NCBI RefSeq assembly: GCF_009730915.1
Contig: NC_052489.1
Span: 26,715,916-26,779,915 of the forward strand
Direction: 5' to 3'
Origin: Dioscorea cayenensis subsp. rotundata
Taxonomy: Eukaryota; Streptophyta; Magnoliopsida; Dioscoreales; Dioscoreaceae
DNA length: 64,000 bases
Part shown: positions 22,721 to 34,749 of the stretch, piece by piece
Layout of the letters: each line of letters starts with the position of its first letter
How positions within the stretch are numbered: position 1 is the first letter of the stretch
Notes under the pieces: generated by a model
Told to the model about the DNA's origin: nothing
The model's input: the letters and a program-made list of their open reading frames with translations, nothing else
The model's database searches: none
Program-made: the position numbers and the translations under genes

Positions 22721-24170
22721 ATGCATGAATTATAGATAACAGATTGCATTCTGAAATTGACTTTTGACAATTTGTATTTTTTTTTCTTTCTGTTTAATTA
22801 AATACATTGTGGTTTGTAGTAATTTGACTGAAGAATTCAATTGCGTATATTGATCAAAGATTCCCAATACCATGATCTCCGTGCCAAATTGTTAATCTAT
22901 GCTGAAACATCGGTCACAAAACAAGGAATGTATATCTTTTCAGGCAAGTAAAGGTGGTTGGTTCATTAATGTATTTTTGGCATCCAATGGCCGAATGGAG
23001 AGTAGCTGAATATATAAACTAAAGAGGCCAAAACTTGGTTCCTTAAAACACAAAACAATGTTTAAATTCAAAAAACTCATCAGCACACATGATTAATCTG
23101 GCATTGTAAGCAATTAGTGATGAAGTTATTAACCCAAAGAGAGCTTCAAAAACTGCATGATGACACAAGTCATTCCTTGTAGCCTTTGGTCTTTTTTTTC
23201 CCTGGCCAGATAAAGCCTAGAACACAACCTAGACAAGGAAAGAAAAGGGAAAAAAAACAGAAAAAGCAAGATGATGTGGGGACTAAAAACAGCAAAAAGG
23301 TTCTTTGCATAAACAAAGAACAGGCTTTGAGTCTGGAGCAGGGGAAACATGATGGCATCCATGCTTACAGGTATCCACGCCTGACAGTACCAAGGCATCA
23401 CAAAGTGGAGGAAATAAGGACAATCTCTTGGAAGTCTCAAATAGGCCTTATGCATGGACCCATCTATCACATGAATGCTTTGTTTCTGATTATCTATTAC
23501 TAAAATGTTATTACAGTCCATCCCACACCCCATGAACTCACATGCTTTTGTTTCTGATTATTATGGTTGGGAAATCAGATTTGCAAACTTGGGGACTGTG
23601 TACATGTGTGATGTAATGCATATGATGTGATGATATAAATTATGCATTTTTTTTTAAATTTAATCTCCAAGTTCTCATTAAATTTTAACATTACGCTCAG
23701 CACAGAAGAAAACATGATAACACGTGAAGAGAGAACATTTATATGGTTTTCTCAATTAAGAAAACTACAAACTGTTTAAAAGAGGGCCCTGCTCATGCTT
23801 CCTCAATTGTCCTATTGTTCTTATTTTTTTCCTCTTATTTTTTAATTTGGAGATAATTACTAAAAAGTACTTGAAATTTTGACAATACCGTCGTTGCTTG
23901 TACTGAACCGGTGTTGTCCTTTAGTATTCTCATCCTTTTCATATACTTTTATATTCAATATATATACATTTCTTTTTAAATTTTAAAGACAATCGCATCT
24001 CGACAGAGTCAACAATTTCTTGATTTTTTAATATCAATTTTTTATGTAGAGTAATGAGATATTAACTCTATATTTGTGGATATTTTCTAACAAATTGTTT
24101 ATTCACATTATAAATTAATTAGTTTTAATCCAATCACTTATTGATCTATAATTAAAATAAATACCTTTTT
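22721..24170. other. Intergenic, no gene identified
   Basis: Follows the AT74-like stop. AT-rich, with plausible 3' untranslated sequence up to about 22840. The 134-codon minus frame at 23129-23533 shows no domain and has a run of low-complexity hydrophobics, so I do not call it. Confidence 0.5.
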
Positions 24171-25340
24171 GTTTCACGGAAGGTAAGGGTATAACTGTGT
24201 AAGAGAAGAAGAAGAAGAAGAAGGGAGAGGCAAAGGCAATGATGATTGGGCAGTGCAAAGGAAGGTAGGTGTTGAGCAATGAGAAGACATGAGAACAGTG
24301 GGTTCCTCATAGCTCAGTGCTCGCCCAATCACAACCCGAATTCGTGACTCGGTGCGTGCTCGGGCACTGATGCGCATCATGAGACCGATTAATATTCATC
24401 TCGATCGAGAGCCCGCGCTCGCGCACACTTGCCCAATCATGCGCCCGGGGCACAGTGCCAAGTGCCAACCCTCTCTCTCCGACTCCGAGCTCGCGTGGCC
24501 ATCGAGAGATTTGGTCGCACGGGTTATCATTGTTCGTGCCCCAAGTCCTAGAGGATCATTTTTCCCCTTCTCACTCTCCAACACACCACTGGACCATCAA
24601 ATCATGACCACCATTTCTCATCTCATTTCCCATCCTTTATTATTTTTTTTATATATATATATATATATTTGTAAATTTTGATAACTATAGTAAACATGGA
24701 GTTTAAATTTTTTTTTTCCAGAAGTTCAGTGTACTTGGTCTGTGAGTTTTTAACAGTCATGATGAAACAAAACACTGTGATGTTGTAAAAAAAGAAATAG
24801 GAATAGAAATTAGAAGAAGAAGAAGCAAGAAGAAGCTGCAAGGTCGGTTCCTTAGAGAGCACACGCATGCGAGAGCCGCACTGGGTTGATGAGCAGAGGA
24901 GGCTAAAGTACAGCGCGGGCAGTCCTTGTACAGGCTCGTACATGGATCATCATCCGTGATGGGGGATTGGGGGGGGATGTTAATTTGGGAGGGAGAGGGG
25001 GAGAGGGGTCCCACAGCGTGTGCGCCCTCGTTCCCATGCGCGCGCGCATACTGAAAGTGCGCTGCGCTAGTGCTCTCGCGTTGTGCTCGTATGCGTCTCA
25101 GTGCGCGCGTGCTCGCTGTGCCTTGTGTGGCGGCTCTATGCCCCTTCCCTTGTTTCTCTATTAAGTGCTGTTTCCCCGGCCCCACTCCTCCCATCCCGGC
25201 ATGTGTTATCCTCTCAGGGCACCACACAATGAGTGCTGTGCTCGCCTTGCCGGCTCCCTACCCACTCACTGGACCCTCTTTTCTTTTTCTTTTTTTTGTT
25301 CATTATATATATATATATATATATTATTGTTATATCACAG
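24171..25340. other. GC- and CpG-rich intergenic tracts between AT-rich DNA
   Basis: Two GC-rich stretches (about 24290-24560 and 24840-25270) carry many GCGC/CGCG words and both end in CCACTGGACC/CACTGGACC-type text followed by a (TA)n run (24648-24668 and 25302-25324). Each is preceded by an (AAG)n run. This parallel order suggests an old tandem duplication. No protein motif is recognised in either. Confidence 0.4.
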
Positions 25341-25657
25341 CAGTAAAAATGAGCATTTTGATCAGTTGGGATTAATATAATACTAGAAATTTAATGGTGT
25401 GCATGTAACTCGATCAAGCTAGCATGTGAGAAGAGAAAGTCATGATTAAGAAAAGAGGGCCGGAGAGAAAGAGAAGGGGAGATGGAGGGTATAATTATTT
25501 GAAAGGATGAACTTAGAAGAAAGATATAAATGATGCATTGAGACTTTTGATTAAGATTTGGATATGCTGCTCAGTGTTACAAAAAGAAGCACCATATTTA
25601 AAAACTGGTTTAGAGAATCTATCTGGGTTGTCCAATTAATAAAAATAGATTTAAAAA

Positions 25658-25680
25658 AACACACACACACACACACACAC
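25658..25680. repeat. (CA)n microsatellite
   Basis: Eleven CA units preceded by an A run. Confidence 0.9.
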
Positions 25681-26218
25681 TTTTTGCATTATTGTGTATT
25701 ATCTTATTAGAAGGTGGGTTATCAGTTTCTCTCATGCAGGTGTAGTCTCCTAGTCCATTCTGGTCCATAGGATTCATGCTCCATGATAATCCAACAGCTG
25801 TAAAAGCTCCTAATTAACCCCATTGTCCTAGTCCTCCCTCTCTAATTCCCAGTCAGAACTCAGAAGAGATATAAACAAAACACACTACTAGTCTATGTAT
25901 GTTACTCTGCTGTCCAGCTTGGGCACTTCCAACTCCAGTGAATAAACAAACACCAACACTCTCTGGAACACAATCCAATTACATTAGCCCACCTGTTCCT
26001 ATCCAATCCTATCCTCCCGTTTTGCTCTCAAGAATATCAGAATATCTTGTTCCCCCAACTCATCCAGATCTCTCTCTTTCTCACCTTCTCTTTCAAAAAT
26101 ATATAATCACCATTCACCATTAACCTCATTATGCCTACAATCATTATTCTTGGTTGCCTCACACGCATGCCACTTCCATTCATCCCTCCATCTCTTATCC
26201 TCCATTTCCACAAACCTC

Positions 26219-26225
26219 TATAAAT
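26219..26225 (+). promoter_or_regulatory. TATA box of the SAMDC gene
   Basis: TATAAAT, 47 bases before the start codon, in a CT-rich plant core promoter. A start about 30 bases downstream would leave a 5' leader of only some 20-25 bases. Confidence 0.65.
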
Positions 26226-26271
26226 TCCCCTCCTATCCCCACTCCTTCCCACCTCTTAATTACTTTCCAAA

Positions 26272-27294
26272 ATGGCTCTCTCTGGCTTTGAAGGCTTTGA
26301 GAAGCGTTTAGAGCTTCACTTCTCCGGTGATGACCCTCTCGGTCTTCGCCTTCTTCCCATTGATGCAATCCAACAAGTCCTTGATGCCGTCCAGTGTAGC
26401 ATCGTCTCCGCCGCCAGCAATCTCCACTTCGACTCTTACGTCCTCTCCGAATCAAGCCTCTTCATCTATCCGCAAAAGATAATCATCAAAACTTGTGGCA
26501 CCACTCAACTCCTCAAATCCATCACTTGTCTTCTCAACCACACTGCCTTCATGAATCTCCATCTTCATCACTGTCGTTACACTCGTGGCAGCTTCATCTT
26601 CCCCAAAGCTCAGCCATTCCCTCACACTAGTTTCACCGAAGAAGTCCTCTTCTTGGAACAAACCTTGCCGACCACCCTATGTTATCGAAAAGCTCGTGTT
26701 CTTCCTTCCAAGACTTCACATTCTTGGCATGTTTACACCGCCACTGATCTTTGCATGGCGGCGGCTCCGCCGGCCGGCGAACTCACCGTTGAGGTATGCA
26801 TGACTGAGCTTGATCGCGTGTTGGCTAAACGGTTTTATAGACGGAAAGGAGAGTGTGAAGCCACAGGGCATGAAGCAGGGAAGGAGATGACAGAGTTATC
26901 AGGGATTGATGGTATAAACCCCAGAGCTATCATCTGTGATTTTGCTTTTGAGCCTTGTGGTTATTCCATGAATGGCCTCGACCGTGACCGGTATTCAACT
27001 ATTCATGTCACGCCGGAGGATGGGTACAGCTACGCAAGCTTTGAGTGTGTCGTGAGAGCTGCCGGCGCGGAGGAGGAGATCACCGACATGATAAGGAGGG
27101 CGGCGAGGGTGTTCCGGCCGGGGAGCATATCAGTGTCAGTGTGCATGCAGACGTCGGACAATGATGGAATAGTATGGAAGGCGGTGACGGATGCACTGAA
27201 GCCACTTGGGATGAGCTGCCGGAGTAGGGTGGCGGAAGGCTTCCCCGGAGTTGGGACGGTGAGTTATCAAACTTTTATAAGTCGCCGGAAGTAG
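26272..27294 (+). CDS. SAMDC: S-adenosylmethionine decarboxylase proenzyme
   Basis: A 340-residue single-exon frame. The enzyme decarboxylates S-adenosylmethionine to donate aminopropyl groups for spermidine and spermine synthesis in the cytosol. The proenzyme cleaves itself between E60 and S61 in YVLSESSLF, the new N-terminal serine becoming the pyruvoyl cofactor. Other family marks are IIKTCGTT (catalytic C75), YTRGSFIFPKAQPFPH (103-118), MTELDRVL (177-184) and HVTPEDGYSYASFE (H245 region). Length is close to the usual plant ~350-365, shortened mainly at the N-terminus and C-terminal tail. Plant SAMDC messages usually carry a conserved ~50-codon upstream ORF. I find none, and the TATA position leaves no room for it unless transcription starts further upstream, so this may be the uORF-less paralogue type. 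Confidence 0.95.
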   Translation: MALSGFEGFEKRLELHFSGDDPLGLRLLPIDAIQQVLDAVQCSIVSAASNLHFDSYVLSESSLFIYPQKIIIKTCGTTQLLKSITCLLNHTAFMNLHLHHCRYTRGSFIFPKAQPFPHTSFTEEVLFLEQTLPTTLCYRKARVLPSKTSHSWHVYTATDLCMAAAPPAGELTVEVCMTELDRVLAKRFYRRKGECEATGHEAGKEMTELSGIDGINPRAIICDFAFEPCGYSMNGLDRDRYSTIHVTPEDGYSYASFECVVRAAGAEEEITDMIRRAARVFRPGSISVSVCMQTSDNDGIVWKAVTDALKPLGMSCRSRVAEGFPGVGTVSYQTFISRRK

Positions 27295-28247
27295 AGTGGG
27301 GCATGTATGCATGCATTGCTTTTTATGGATAGAGGGAACAAATTAAAATGAGAGAGGAGATGATGATGGTGCATGGTGGAATTGCAAAAATTTAGATGGA
27401 TATAATTGACATAGAAAAATGAGGATGAAGATGGAGGAGGAGGAGGAGGAGGAGGAGGAGATGAAAGAGAGCATATGGATCATGTGGATGGGTGGGAGCA
27501 CCATGATATAGCTAGCACTCCACTCAACTGCTTTCCACTTAGGTTTGTCACGCTTGATGGATACTTTGCATGGAGGAGGGGAGTTGAATGTTCCATTCTT
27601 TCTATCTAGTCTCCTTTTGTCTTTGCTTTCAGCTCTTTTTTCTTTTTTCTTATTCCTAAAACCAAAAAACAAAAGAAGTGGAACTTTTTGGTTTTCACTT
27701 GATAGTTTTGGTTTGTCTTTCTCAACTCTTAGTTATATGCCTTTTTTTTTTTTTAAGTGGGACACTGACTGGAAAAAAAACACATCAGTCACTTGCCCAC
27801 TATACCTTTAATTTTTTTACTAGTGCCCCAACAACAATGTAAGTTGGAAGCGGGTCACAACCCAACCCAAACCAACCCAACCCTACTACTCCTCACCAAT
27901 GCATTTTGAAATAAAATTAAAAGAAAAAAAAAACTTTAAAAAAATTTCAAGAAAATATTTTTGCATGGATATTATGCTCCTTGCATGCAAGTTCCACGTA
28001 AAATGTGAGGTCAATAGTCAACATGGTCAAATAAAGAAAAAAAAAAACCAAAGAAAGAGAAAAAAAGCCTCTTTCTCTCCGAGTTTCAATCTCTCCCTCA
28101 CAAGTCTACCAGCCACCAAAAGTTGGCCATGCAACACCTACAAACGTGTCCTAAACCTCCTCCCAACCAGTCCTCCAATGGCTTCCCTTCTCCTTCATCC
28201 CTAAGACACACAACAGTACCATCCCCTCTCCCTTCCATTAAGGCAGG
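27295..28247. other. Intergenic region between SAMDC and GATL
   Basis: Contains (GGA)n at about 27436-27462, possible SAMDC 3' untranslated sequence, and A/T homopolymer-rich DNA. CT-rich, gene-proximal sequence begins at about 28075. No further gene is seen. Confidence 0.6.
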
Positions 28248-29279
28248 ATGGCCTCTTCTCCATCCTCTCCTTTTGGCCTCCTGACCTTCTTCTCCTTCAT
28301 CCTCCTCGTCTCCGCTATCCGCATCGATATCATCCGCAAACCATCATCATCCCCAGCCGTCCCCAAGTTCCGTGAAGCCCCGGCATTCCGCAACGCCGAT
28401 GACTGCCCACCCTCCGGCCACGTCGACATAGTCATGACACTCGATGCCAACTACCTCCGTGGCACCATGGCCGCCGTGCTCTCCATGCTACAGCACACCT
28501 CCTGCCCGGAGAGCGTCCGGTTCCACTTCCTCGCCGCCCGGCCAGAGCCCGAGATCCTTTCCAGCATTCGCTCCACCTTCCCTTACTTAGACTTCAGAGT
28601 GCATCGCTTCGAGTCACGCCGTGTGCGCGGCAAGATCTCACGTTCCATCCGGCAAGCTCTAGATCAACCACTCAACTATGCCCGTTTCTACTTGGCCGAC
28701 ATGTTGCCGGCGGACGTGCGCCGTGTGATCTATTTAGATTCAGATGTGATCGTTGTCGACGACGTGAGGCAGCTCTGGGAGGTGGAGCTTGGGGACAAGG
28801 TGGTGGCGGCGCCGGAATATTGCCATGCTAACTTCACCAAGTACTTCACTGAGAGCTTCTGGTCGGACCCGGAGCTGGCCGGGACTTTCAAGGGGAGACG
28901 GCCGTGCTACTTCAACACAGGAGTGATGGTTATGGACGTGAAGAAATGGAGGGAAGGGGAGTATACAAAGAGAATGGAAGAGTGGATGGTGGTGCAAAAG
29001 CATAAGAGGATATATCATCTTGGATCTTTGCCACCTTTTCTATTAGTCCTTGCTGGAGAAATCAAGGCCGTTGATCATAGATGGAACCAGCATGGACTTG
29101 GTGGGGATAACATGGAAGGGAAGTGCAGGCACCTTCATCCTGGTCCTATAAGTCTTCTTCATTGGAGTGGGAAAGGGAAGCCATGGCTGAGGTTGGATTC
29201 TAGGAAACCTTGTGCTGTTGATCATCTCTGGGCTCCTTATGATCTCTATAAGTCTTCATCAGTGTTCCTTGAAGAATGA
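28248..29279 (+). CDS. Galacturonosyltransferase-like (GATL) glycosyltransferase, family GT8
   Basis: Intact 343-residue intronless frame. GATL proteins are Golgi GT8 glycosyltransferases linked to pectin and xylan synthesis. Residues 9-24 form a hydrophobic signal/anchor segment, followed by a short stem and the catalytic domain from about 58: HVDIVMTLD (58-66), the nucleotide-sugar and Mn-binding DSD in [11 protein letters not shown] (D164, D166), [11 protein letters not shown] (220-230), NQHGLGGDN (280-288) and HWSGKGKPW (305-313). One N-glycosylation sequon, NFT, lies at 195-197. Length and lack of introns match the GATL subgroup rather than the longer GAUT proteins. The exact paralogue cannot be set by eye. 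The coding region is GC-rich, unlike the flanks. It lies about 0.95 kb after SAMDC on the same strand and converges on GSH2. Confidence 0.93.
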   Translation: MASSPSSPFGLLTFFSFILLVSAIRIDIIRKPSSSPAVPKFREAPAFRNADDCPPSGHVDIVMTLDANYLRGTMAAVLSMLQHTSCPESVRFHFLAARPEPEILSSIRSTFPYLDFRVHRFESRRVRGKISRSIRQALDQPLNYARFYLADMLPADVRRVIYLDSDVIVVDDVRQLWEVELGDKVVAAPEYCHANFTKYFTESFWSDPELAGTFKGRRPCYFNTGVMVMDVKKWREGEYTKRMEEWMVVQKHKRIYHLGSLPPFLLVLAGEIKAVDHRWNQHGLGGDNMEGKCRHLHPGPISLLHWSGKGKPWLRLDSRKPCAVDHLWAPYDLYKSSSVFLEE

Positions 29280-29884
29280 GAAAGAGAGACACAGATAGAG
29301 CACAGCATGTGAGGTTATAGAGGAGAGGACACTAGTCCTGCTTCATTGGAAAGAGGTAGGTTGAATGGGAGAGAGAGAGAAGAGAGAGAGATGGAATTAA
29401 AGAAGAGAAGCAAATCAAAGAGAAATGGTGGTGTTTGTATGTGCTCATCTAGATCTCCCCAAGTAGTTGTTGGCATTGATCATTTGAAATTGTCAAGGTG
29501 AGGAGGAGAAACAAAACTTGCTTTTAATCAGGGATGAGATATATATATTTATATAAATTAAAACAGACCACAAACAAGCAAGAAAACAGACATATAAATA
29601 ACAAAACTAAGTAGTTTGATAAGGAGAAATGATGAAAAAAAAAAGAATTCAAAGGGTCTTGATTCTTTTTCTATTTATATTACATATTTTTTAGGGGTTG
29701 TTCATTTGTGGTTGCTTCATTTTGTAAGCCAATGATGGAAGGGAAATGCCAATAGTTAACAATCTTATTATTCTTTTTCAATCCGCTCATATTCTTAAAT
29801 CAAACACATCATAATGCACATTCAATGAAAGATACATTTGTTCTTTTGAAGGTTACCTCAAGTGGGGGAAGAAAAATGGCACCA
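29280..29884. other. Convergent 3' flanks of GATL and GSH2
   Basis: A (GA)n-rich stretch follows the GATL stop (29340-29400), then AT-rich DNA. This holds the 3' ends of both genes. No other feature seen. Confidence 0.6.
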
Positions 29885-32800
29885 TTAGGTTAGATAAATA
29901 CTGTCAAGAACTGCAAAGCCTGCTGCAACACCACCCTCGTTCGAAGACGAAACTTTGGTTCGCATCAAGTAACCACACTGATCATTCATGATCACATTAT
30001 CTTTGTTCCTACAATGAAATTCATGTTTAGTTTTTATATGTTTCAGTCTAGTGACACTATCGATACAAAATCATGGACGAGAGAATGCTTTACCTGAGAT
30101 AAGCTCCATAAACACCGAGCTCTGAAATAGCATTGTCTTGATGACAAATACCGTCTCGAACTAGATAAGCAAGAGCAGCCTTGGGAAAAATCCGTTGCAT
30201 TAAAATGTACGCAGCATAATCATCTCCGCCTTCATTTTTTAGTTTAATCAAAGTTTCCCGCACATCATCACCGTAAATATTGTTCCCTAGATTAAGATGG
30301 TGCTTACAAGCGTTGAGCATTAGGCAAGAGAGACAGAAGAAAAGGAAAATAACCATGAGAAGAGATCGAATAAAAATACCTCCCCCTTCTCTTTGGGGTT
30401 TGAGAACATATAATTCAGGTCTCTCCATGGCACTTTCGACAATGTCTGAGTTATCAAGACTCCACAAACCGGCGAAGGATTTCTGTAATTTTGCAATATC
30501 ATCTTTATTTTCAAGAAACCTGAACAATGAGCAGAACAGAATCATTTTTTTCTTTTTTTCTTTTCTTTTTGCAAAAAAAACTCAGTAAAACAAACACAGA
30601 AAGAAAGAGCAGAGGGGATTTGTTACCTTTCAAGGACATTGGGTTTTGCTAATTCTTGCTGGATCTTCTTTGTGCCCACTAAATGGTAAGATATAGAGGG
30701 GCACTTAATTGCCACAGATTGTTCCATCATAAGCCTTGCTCTCCATTCCTAGTTAAATAGGAAAGAAAGTATCATGAAAATGCCCGGTCGTTAATTTGTT
30801 ACTAAAAATGAAGACACATGTAGCATTAATGAAGTCACAAGGATTGCAATTTCTTACTGATTCTGAAGGATAATCGTTTGGTGAATAACCAGCTCTAAAA
30901 TAAACAACTGCAACTGCTTGGCCACCTCTGCACGTATAAGCCTCTAAATGGTGGTTGTTAGCTATGGAAAATATCAATAGTCTAATGTTTAAAGGAATTT
31001 AACTGGCAACGAGAAAATAACAAGAATAAATGTCATTCCAATTCCAAATATATAAATTATAAATAAAATACTACAAGGAACAGAGCTACATACATGACAA
31101 GTGATCCATTAGGAAGAACTTGCCCTTCCGCATCAATCTCTGACAAAGTTTTGCGAATGGTTGCCACATCATGCGTGCTAGAAAGTTAAGAAATTAACAT
31201 CGAAACCACCAAGCTACGTATGTTCAAAGAATTACATGGATTCCACTGACCTAAAGCCTGTTTAGGCTGCAATTTGCACCATTTCCTTAAGCAATACATG
31301 CCAGAAGGAGAGAGATCACCATTTGGCATTAACATGTGCAACCTTACCAAGCTAATATTAAATTACAAGAGCTATACTATTTTATTCGGTTGTTTTCCTA
31401 ATTGCTAGAGTTATTGTCATTGCAAATATGAATGCACAAACGGAAATATCTCATTCTACAATAAAGGATATATCTCCCTCAGTACAGCACACAGCCAATG
31501 TTGGTCGTACATATTACGTTCTTCAGGTTGAACAACAACCAAAACAACAGCACTGGGAAAACACAAAAGGCAAAAAAAGCAACTCATTTGGATGCACATG
31601 ATTATCAACTTGAGATCCAAAAAACCAAAAATATATGGTTTTCAAACCTAGGATTGTTGTACTCCTTCCATGCTTTAGCCAAGGCCTCTGCAAATCGACT
31701 AACAGCCATGTTTCCAGGAACTCTTCTTGAATCTAACCCTAGGTGCTTCCCATGGTGGCTAAGTAAATTCCTGCACAAATCAGGAAGGCACTTCCTCAAA
31801 ATAAAAAAAAAACTAAGACATCCTGCACTAACATTCTAGGAATAAAAATATCTCATTACCACGCAACATATTCAAGAAAGTAATTCCTAAAGTGACAATA
31901 TATATACAGTATTAAACCATGGTTAATCAGCTAGGAACCCAAAAAAAAGTAAAATAAAATAAAAATAAAAAATCTAAAAAAATCTGTAGGTTCTAATAGC
32001 TATTAATAGTCATCTGATATCAGTAAAGTTAGAACCATGAGGCTTGCAAGGTGCAAAAAAGCAAGCTACGCACAAGTAGCTCTGGTTGGTGGAATGTGCG
32101 AATAGAGAAATAATGTAAAATTATGCTTTTAAGTTGGTGCTTTACAGATCATGAAGGGTTTTGCAATATAGTAGAAACAACAAATAGGGTACAATAATAA
32201 AGCCAAATTATCACCTCACCACCAAAGAAAGGCCAGGCCTACGAATCAGGAACTAGACAAAATATTAACATGGTCTTTAGAAGGAGCCAGTAAGAAAGCA
32301 TCTAGCTCACATGCATGTTAATGCTTTTACACTATCATTTTGTTCTTCTTTTTAGGTGTGCTTAACAGGTAAATCATAAAAAAGTAAACAAACAAATTGA
32401 CATTTTGATGAGAGAATCAAATAAATGATTGATACAAGTACCTATGAAGATCACCAACAAGACAACTGAGGCCAGGAAATGAAGATGAAATAGTGTTCAG
32501 CTCTATTTGGTAAAGCAGTCCAGTTTCAGAATCCAACATGTAATCCGACCGGTGCAAGCCCAAACGAATATCCTGATGCAATCATAAAAGTATGCAGTAA
32601 ATTAGTAACACTACAATATGATTGAAAGTGAAAAAATTTAAATGAAGGGAATAACAAGCCAACTATTCTCCCTTTCCTTCCCCTAATTATCACAAGAGCC
32701 AAAATAACTAGTTAATTGAAAAGAGGTTTAACAAAAATAAAAGGACGGGCCCAAATCACCTCTGTCTTATTCATTTCGAGCATCTTTGAATGAATGTCTA

Positions 32801-33839
32801 AGAGTCTGGCAGTAAAAGCATCAACCTTCTTTGTTCTACATCAATAAGAAAAGCAAAAGAGAAGGCAGAAGAGAAGCAGTGAGCTTTTTCAAGCATTCAC
32901 GCAACCATCAGAACAAAATCATAATGGAAGATACACTAAACATATAATATTCTTTTGAACTACAAAGCCATGGAAGAAAATTAAGAGGAAAATTACAAGG
33001 AAATTCTATAAAAAAACCATTCAACCTTACTAAAGGTGATAACTTTCCTGCGTTTGGACTTAGAGAAACTCAAGAAATTGAAATTCATGAGAGCAAAAGT
33101 GAAAGAAAAGTTAACTTTATTGCAAAAAAAAGCGCACAAAAGTAGAAAAAGAAGAGGATGAAGAAGAAGAAGAATCAAAAACCAAATTGTCTTTTTAATA
33201 TTATCTTCTTCTCCTCTGCTTTTCCCCAATCGAAGTTCCAAACAAACGCGCAATCTGAAAAACGAACTACCTGGACAATGACTCCTGCAAGAACTTGCCA
33301 TCCAAACTGACACGATCCACGAGCTCATTGAAAATGGGAGCCAATTCACACGCCTGTCTCCACAGACCTTTGGGGAACGACATAGGCAATAAAGCAAAGG
33401 GTGCATGGACGAGTCCCACCCCAGGAACAGTACCCGATCTCTGAAACAACCATAAAAAACTTCTCAATATCAGCATCTGACAATGAACACTAAAAACAAA
33501 AAATTCGAAAGATACCTGGATGCTCTTATCCCCAACGACAAGGCCATGAAGGGAACTCCAAACAAGAGCCTCATAGATCAAATCAGGAAGGAGATCAGAA
33601 GAAGAGAGATTGATCTCCTCTTTGCGTGTGGTTTGAGAATCAGAGGAAGAGATATTCAAAGCCATGGTTTTGGTGAGGGATTGGGAGGGGAAATGGCTGA
33701 TGGAGATGGGATTGGGATTGGGGTGGTGGGAGAGAGTGGGAGGGAAGGGGGAGTGATGGAGACGGCGAGGATCGGGGAAGGAAAGAGAACAAGAAGTGCA
33801 GCCAAAGTGCACAAAGGCCATTGCTTTTCTTTGTTTCAA
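29885..33839 (-). CDS. GSH2: Glutathione synthetase, 12 exons, possible plastid and cytosolic forms
   Basis: Joins gamma-glutamylcysteine and glycine with ATP to make glutathione. Minus-strand exons, 5' to 3': 33839-33516, 33440-33271, 32835-32760, 32572-32442, 31770-31648, 31552-31472, 31174-31094, 30927-30858, 30748-30627, 30519-30380, 30286-30094, 30008-29885. They join in one frame, 544 codons from ATG 33839 or 486 from ATG 33665. Family marks in order: [116 protein letters not shown] (glycine-rich loop) and [16 protein letters not shown] (alanine-rich loop). The first 58 residues are rich in Ser, Pro and His with few acids, as in a plastid transit peptide; M59 would give the cytosolic form. 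One intron is AT-AC. Confidence 0.95.
31175..31471 (-). other. U12-type AT-AC intron of GSH2
   Basis: The minus-strand 5' splice site is ATATCCTTT (31471-31463), the exact U12 consensus. The intron ends in AC (31176-31175), and TTTCTTAAC at 31193-31185 gives a branch site about 12 bases from the end. Removing precisely these 297 bases joins CAVLRE to [10 protein letters not shown] in frame, matching the conserved protein, whereas a GT-AG solution does not. Confidence 0.88.
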
Positions 33840-33883
33840 TACTCGTTCCCTCTTTGTTTTTAGTGCCCAAATCCATTCACTAA

Positions 33884-34727
33884 AGGGCTGTTTGGTTGTC
33901 TGTAAGTGAAATTACAGTGTAAGTGAAAATGCTGCATTTTTATTTACATCACTGCTGTTTAGTTTGCTGTAACTGAAAATGCTGCATTACTTTTAATTTG
34001 TTTGATTTGATATAAGTTATAAGATATGATCACCATATAAGTAGAGGGGGTGAGATTACCCCCAATATACTGTATTATTATTAATTATTTAATGTATTTT
34101 AAAAAATAATTTAAACTAAAATAATTGATTTAATTTAATTTAATTTTTAAATTAATTAAATGATTTAATAAAGTATTTATTACATTTAAAAATAATAATC
34201 AGAAACTCAAATAACTAAGCCAGATAATAATAAGAAACTTAAATAATTAAACACTAACTCTAAATAATTAATTTAACTCTCCCCATCTACTCTTAACACT
34301 AATGTAAATTAATTAATTAATTAACTTAATAATAATTTTATTAAATTAAAAATATATAAAATTCTTTAATTTTATATAAAAAAATATTTATTTAATTAAA
34401 ATTAAATACAAATTGGTATATTTTAAATACAAAAATAAATTTAATAAAATATAAATAAGTATAAGTTTAATTATATTAACAATTGATTACATGTAAGTTT
34501 CCATTTTCTTTTAATGCATAATTTGGAGAGTGAAGAATGATGATTTTAGCCCAAATGTTTTGTTGCATTTCAACTTACAGCAAATTTTGCTGTAAGTTGA
34601 AATGCAGCAAAAGTACACAAAACTGCAAAAGTGTTTACATGTAAAACTGATTTCACAGCAAACCAAACAGCCTTTTACATGTAAAATCAGTTACATTACA
34701 GCTAGTTGTAGGTAACCAAACAGCCCC
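33884..34727. mobile_element. PIF/Harbinger-like non-autonomous element 1
   Basis: Terminal inverted repeats (A/G)GGGCTGTTTGGTT at both ends, flanked by the target duplication TAA (33881-33883 and 34728-34730). The interior is AT-rich with internal inverted words such as ACTTACAGCAAA, and has no reading frame. Its left end lies 44 bases upstream of the first GSH2 start codon. Confidence 0.8.
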
Positions 34728-34749
34728 TAAATCAAAAGTCATTAGACTT

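Noticed and set aside
23129-23533. 134-codon minus-strand frame and an overlapping + frame rich in Lys
   Set aside because: Low-complexity hydrophobic and Lys runs, no domain, and no neighbouring exons.
24757-25227. 156-codon minus-strand frame in the CpG-rich tract
   Set aside because: GC-rich DNA lacks stops by composition; the translation has no recognisable motif.
31175-31177. Normal GT-AG splicing with acceptor TAG at 31178-31180 for GSH2 exon 7
   Set aside because: It would need a GT donor near 31472, which is absent, and does not restore the conserved RE-MHDV junction; AT-AC does.
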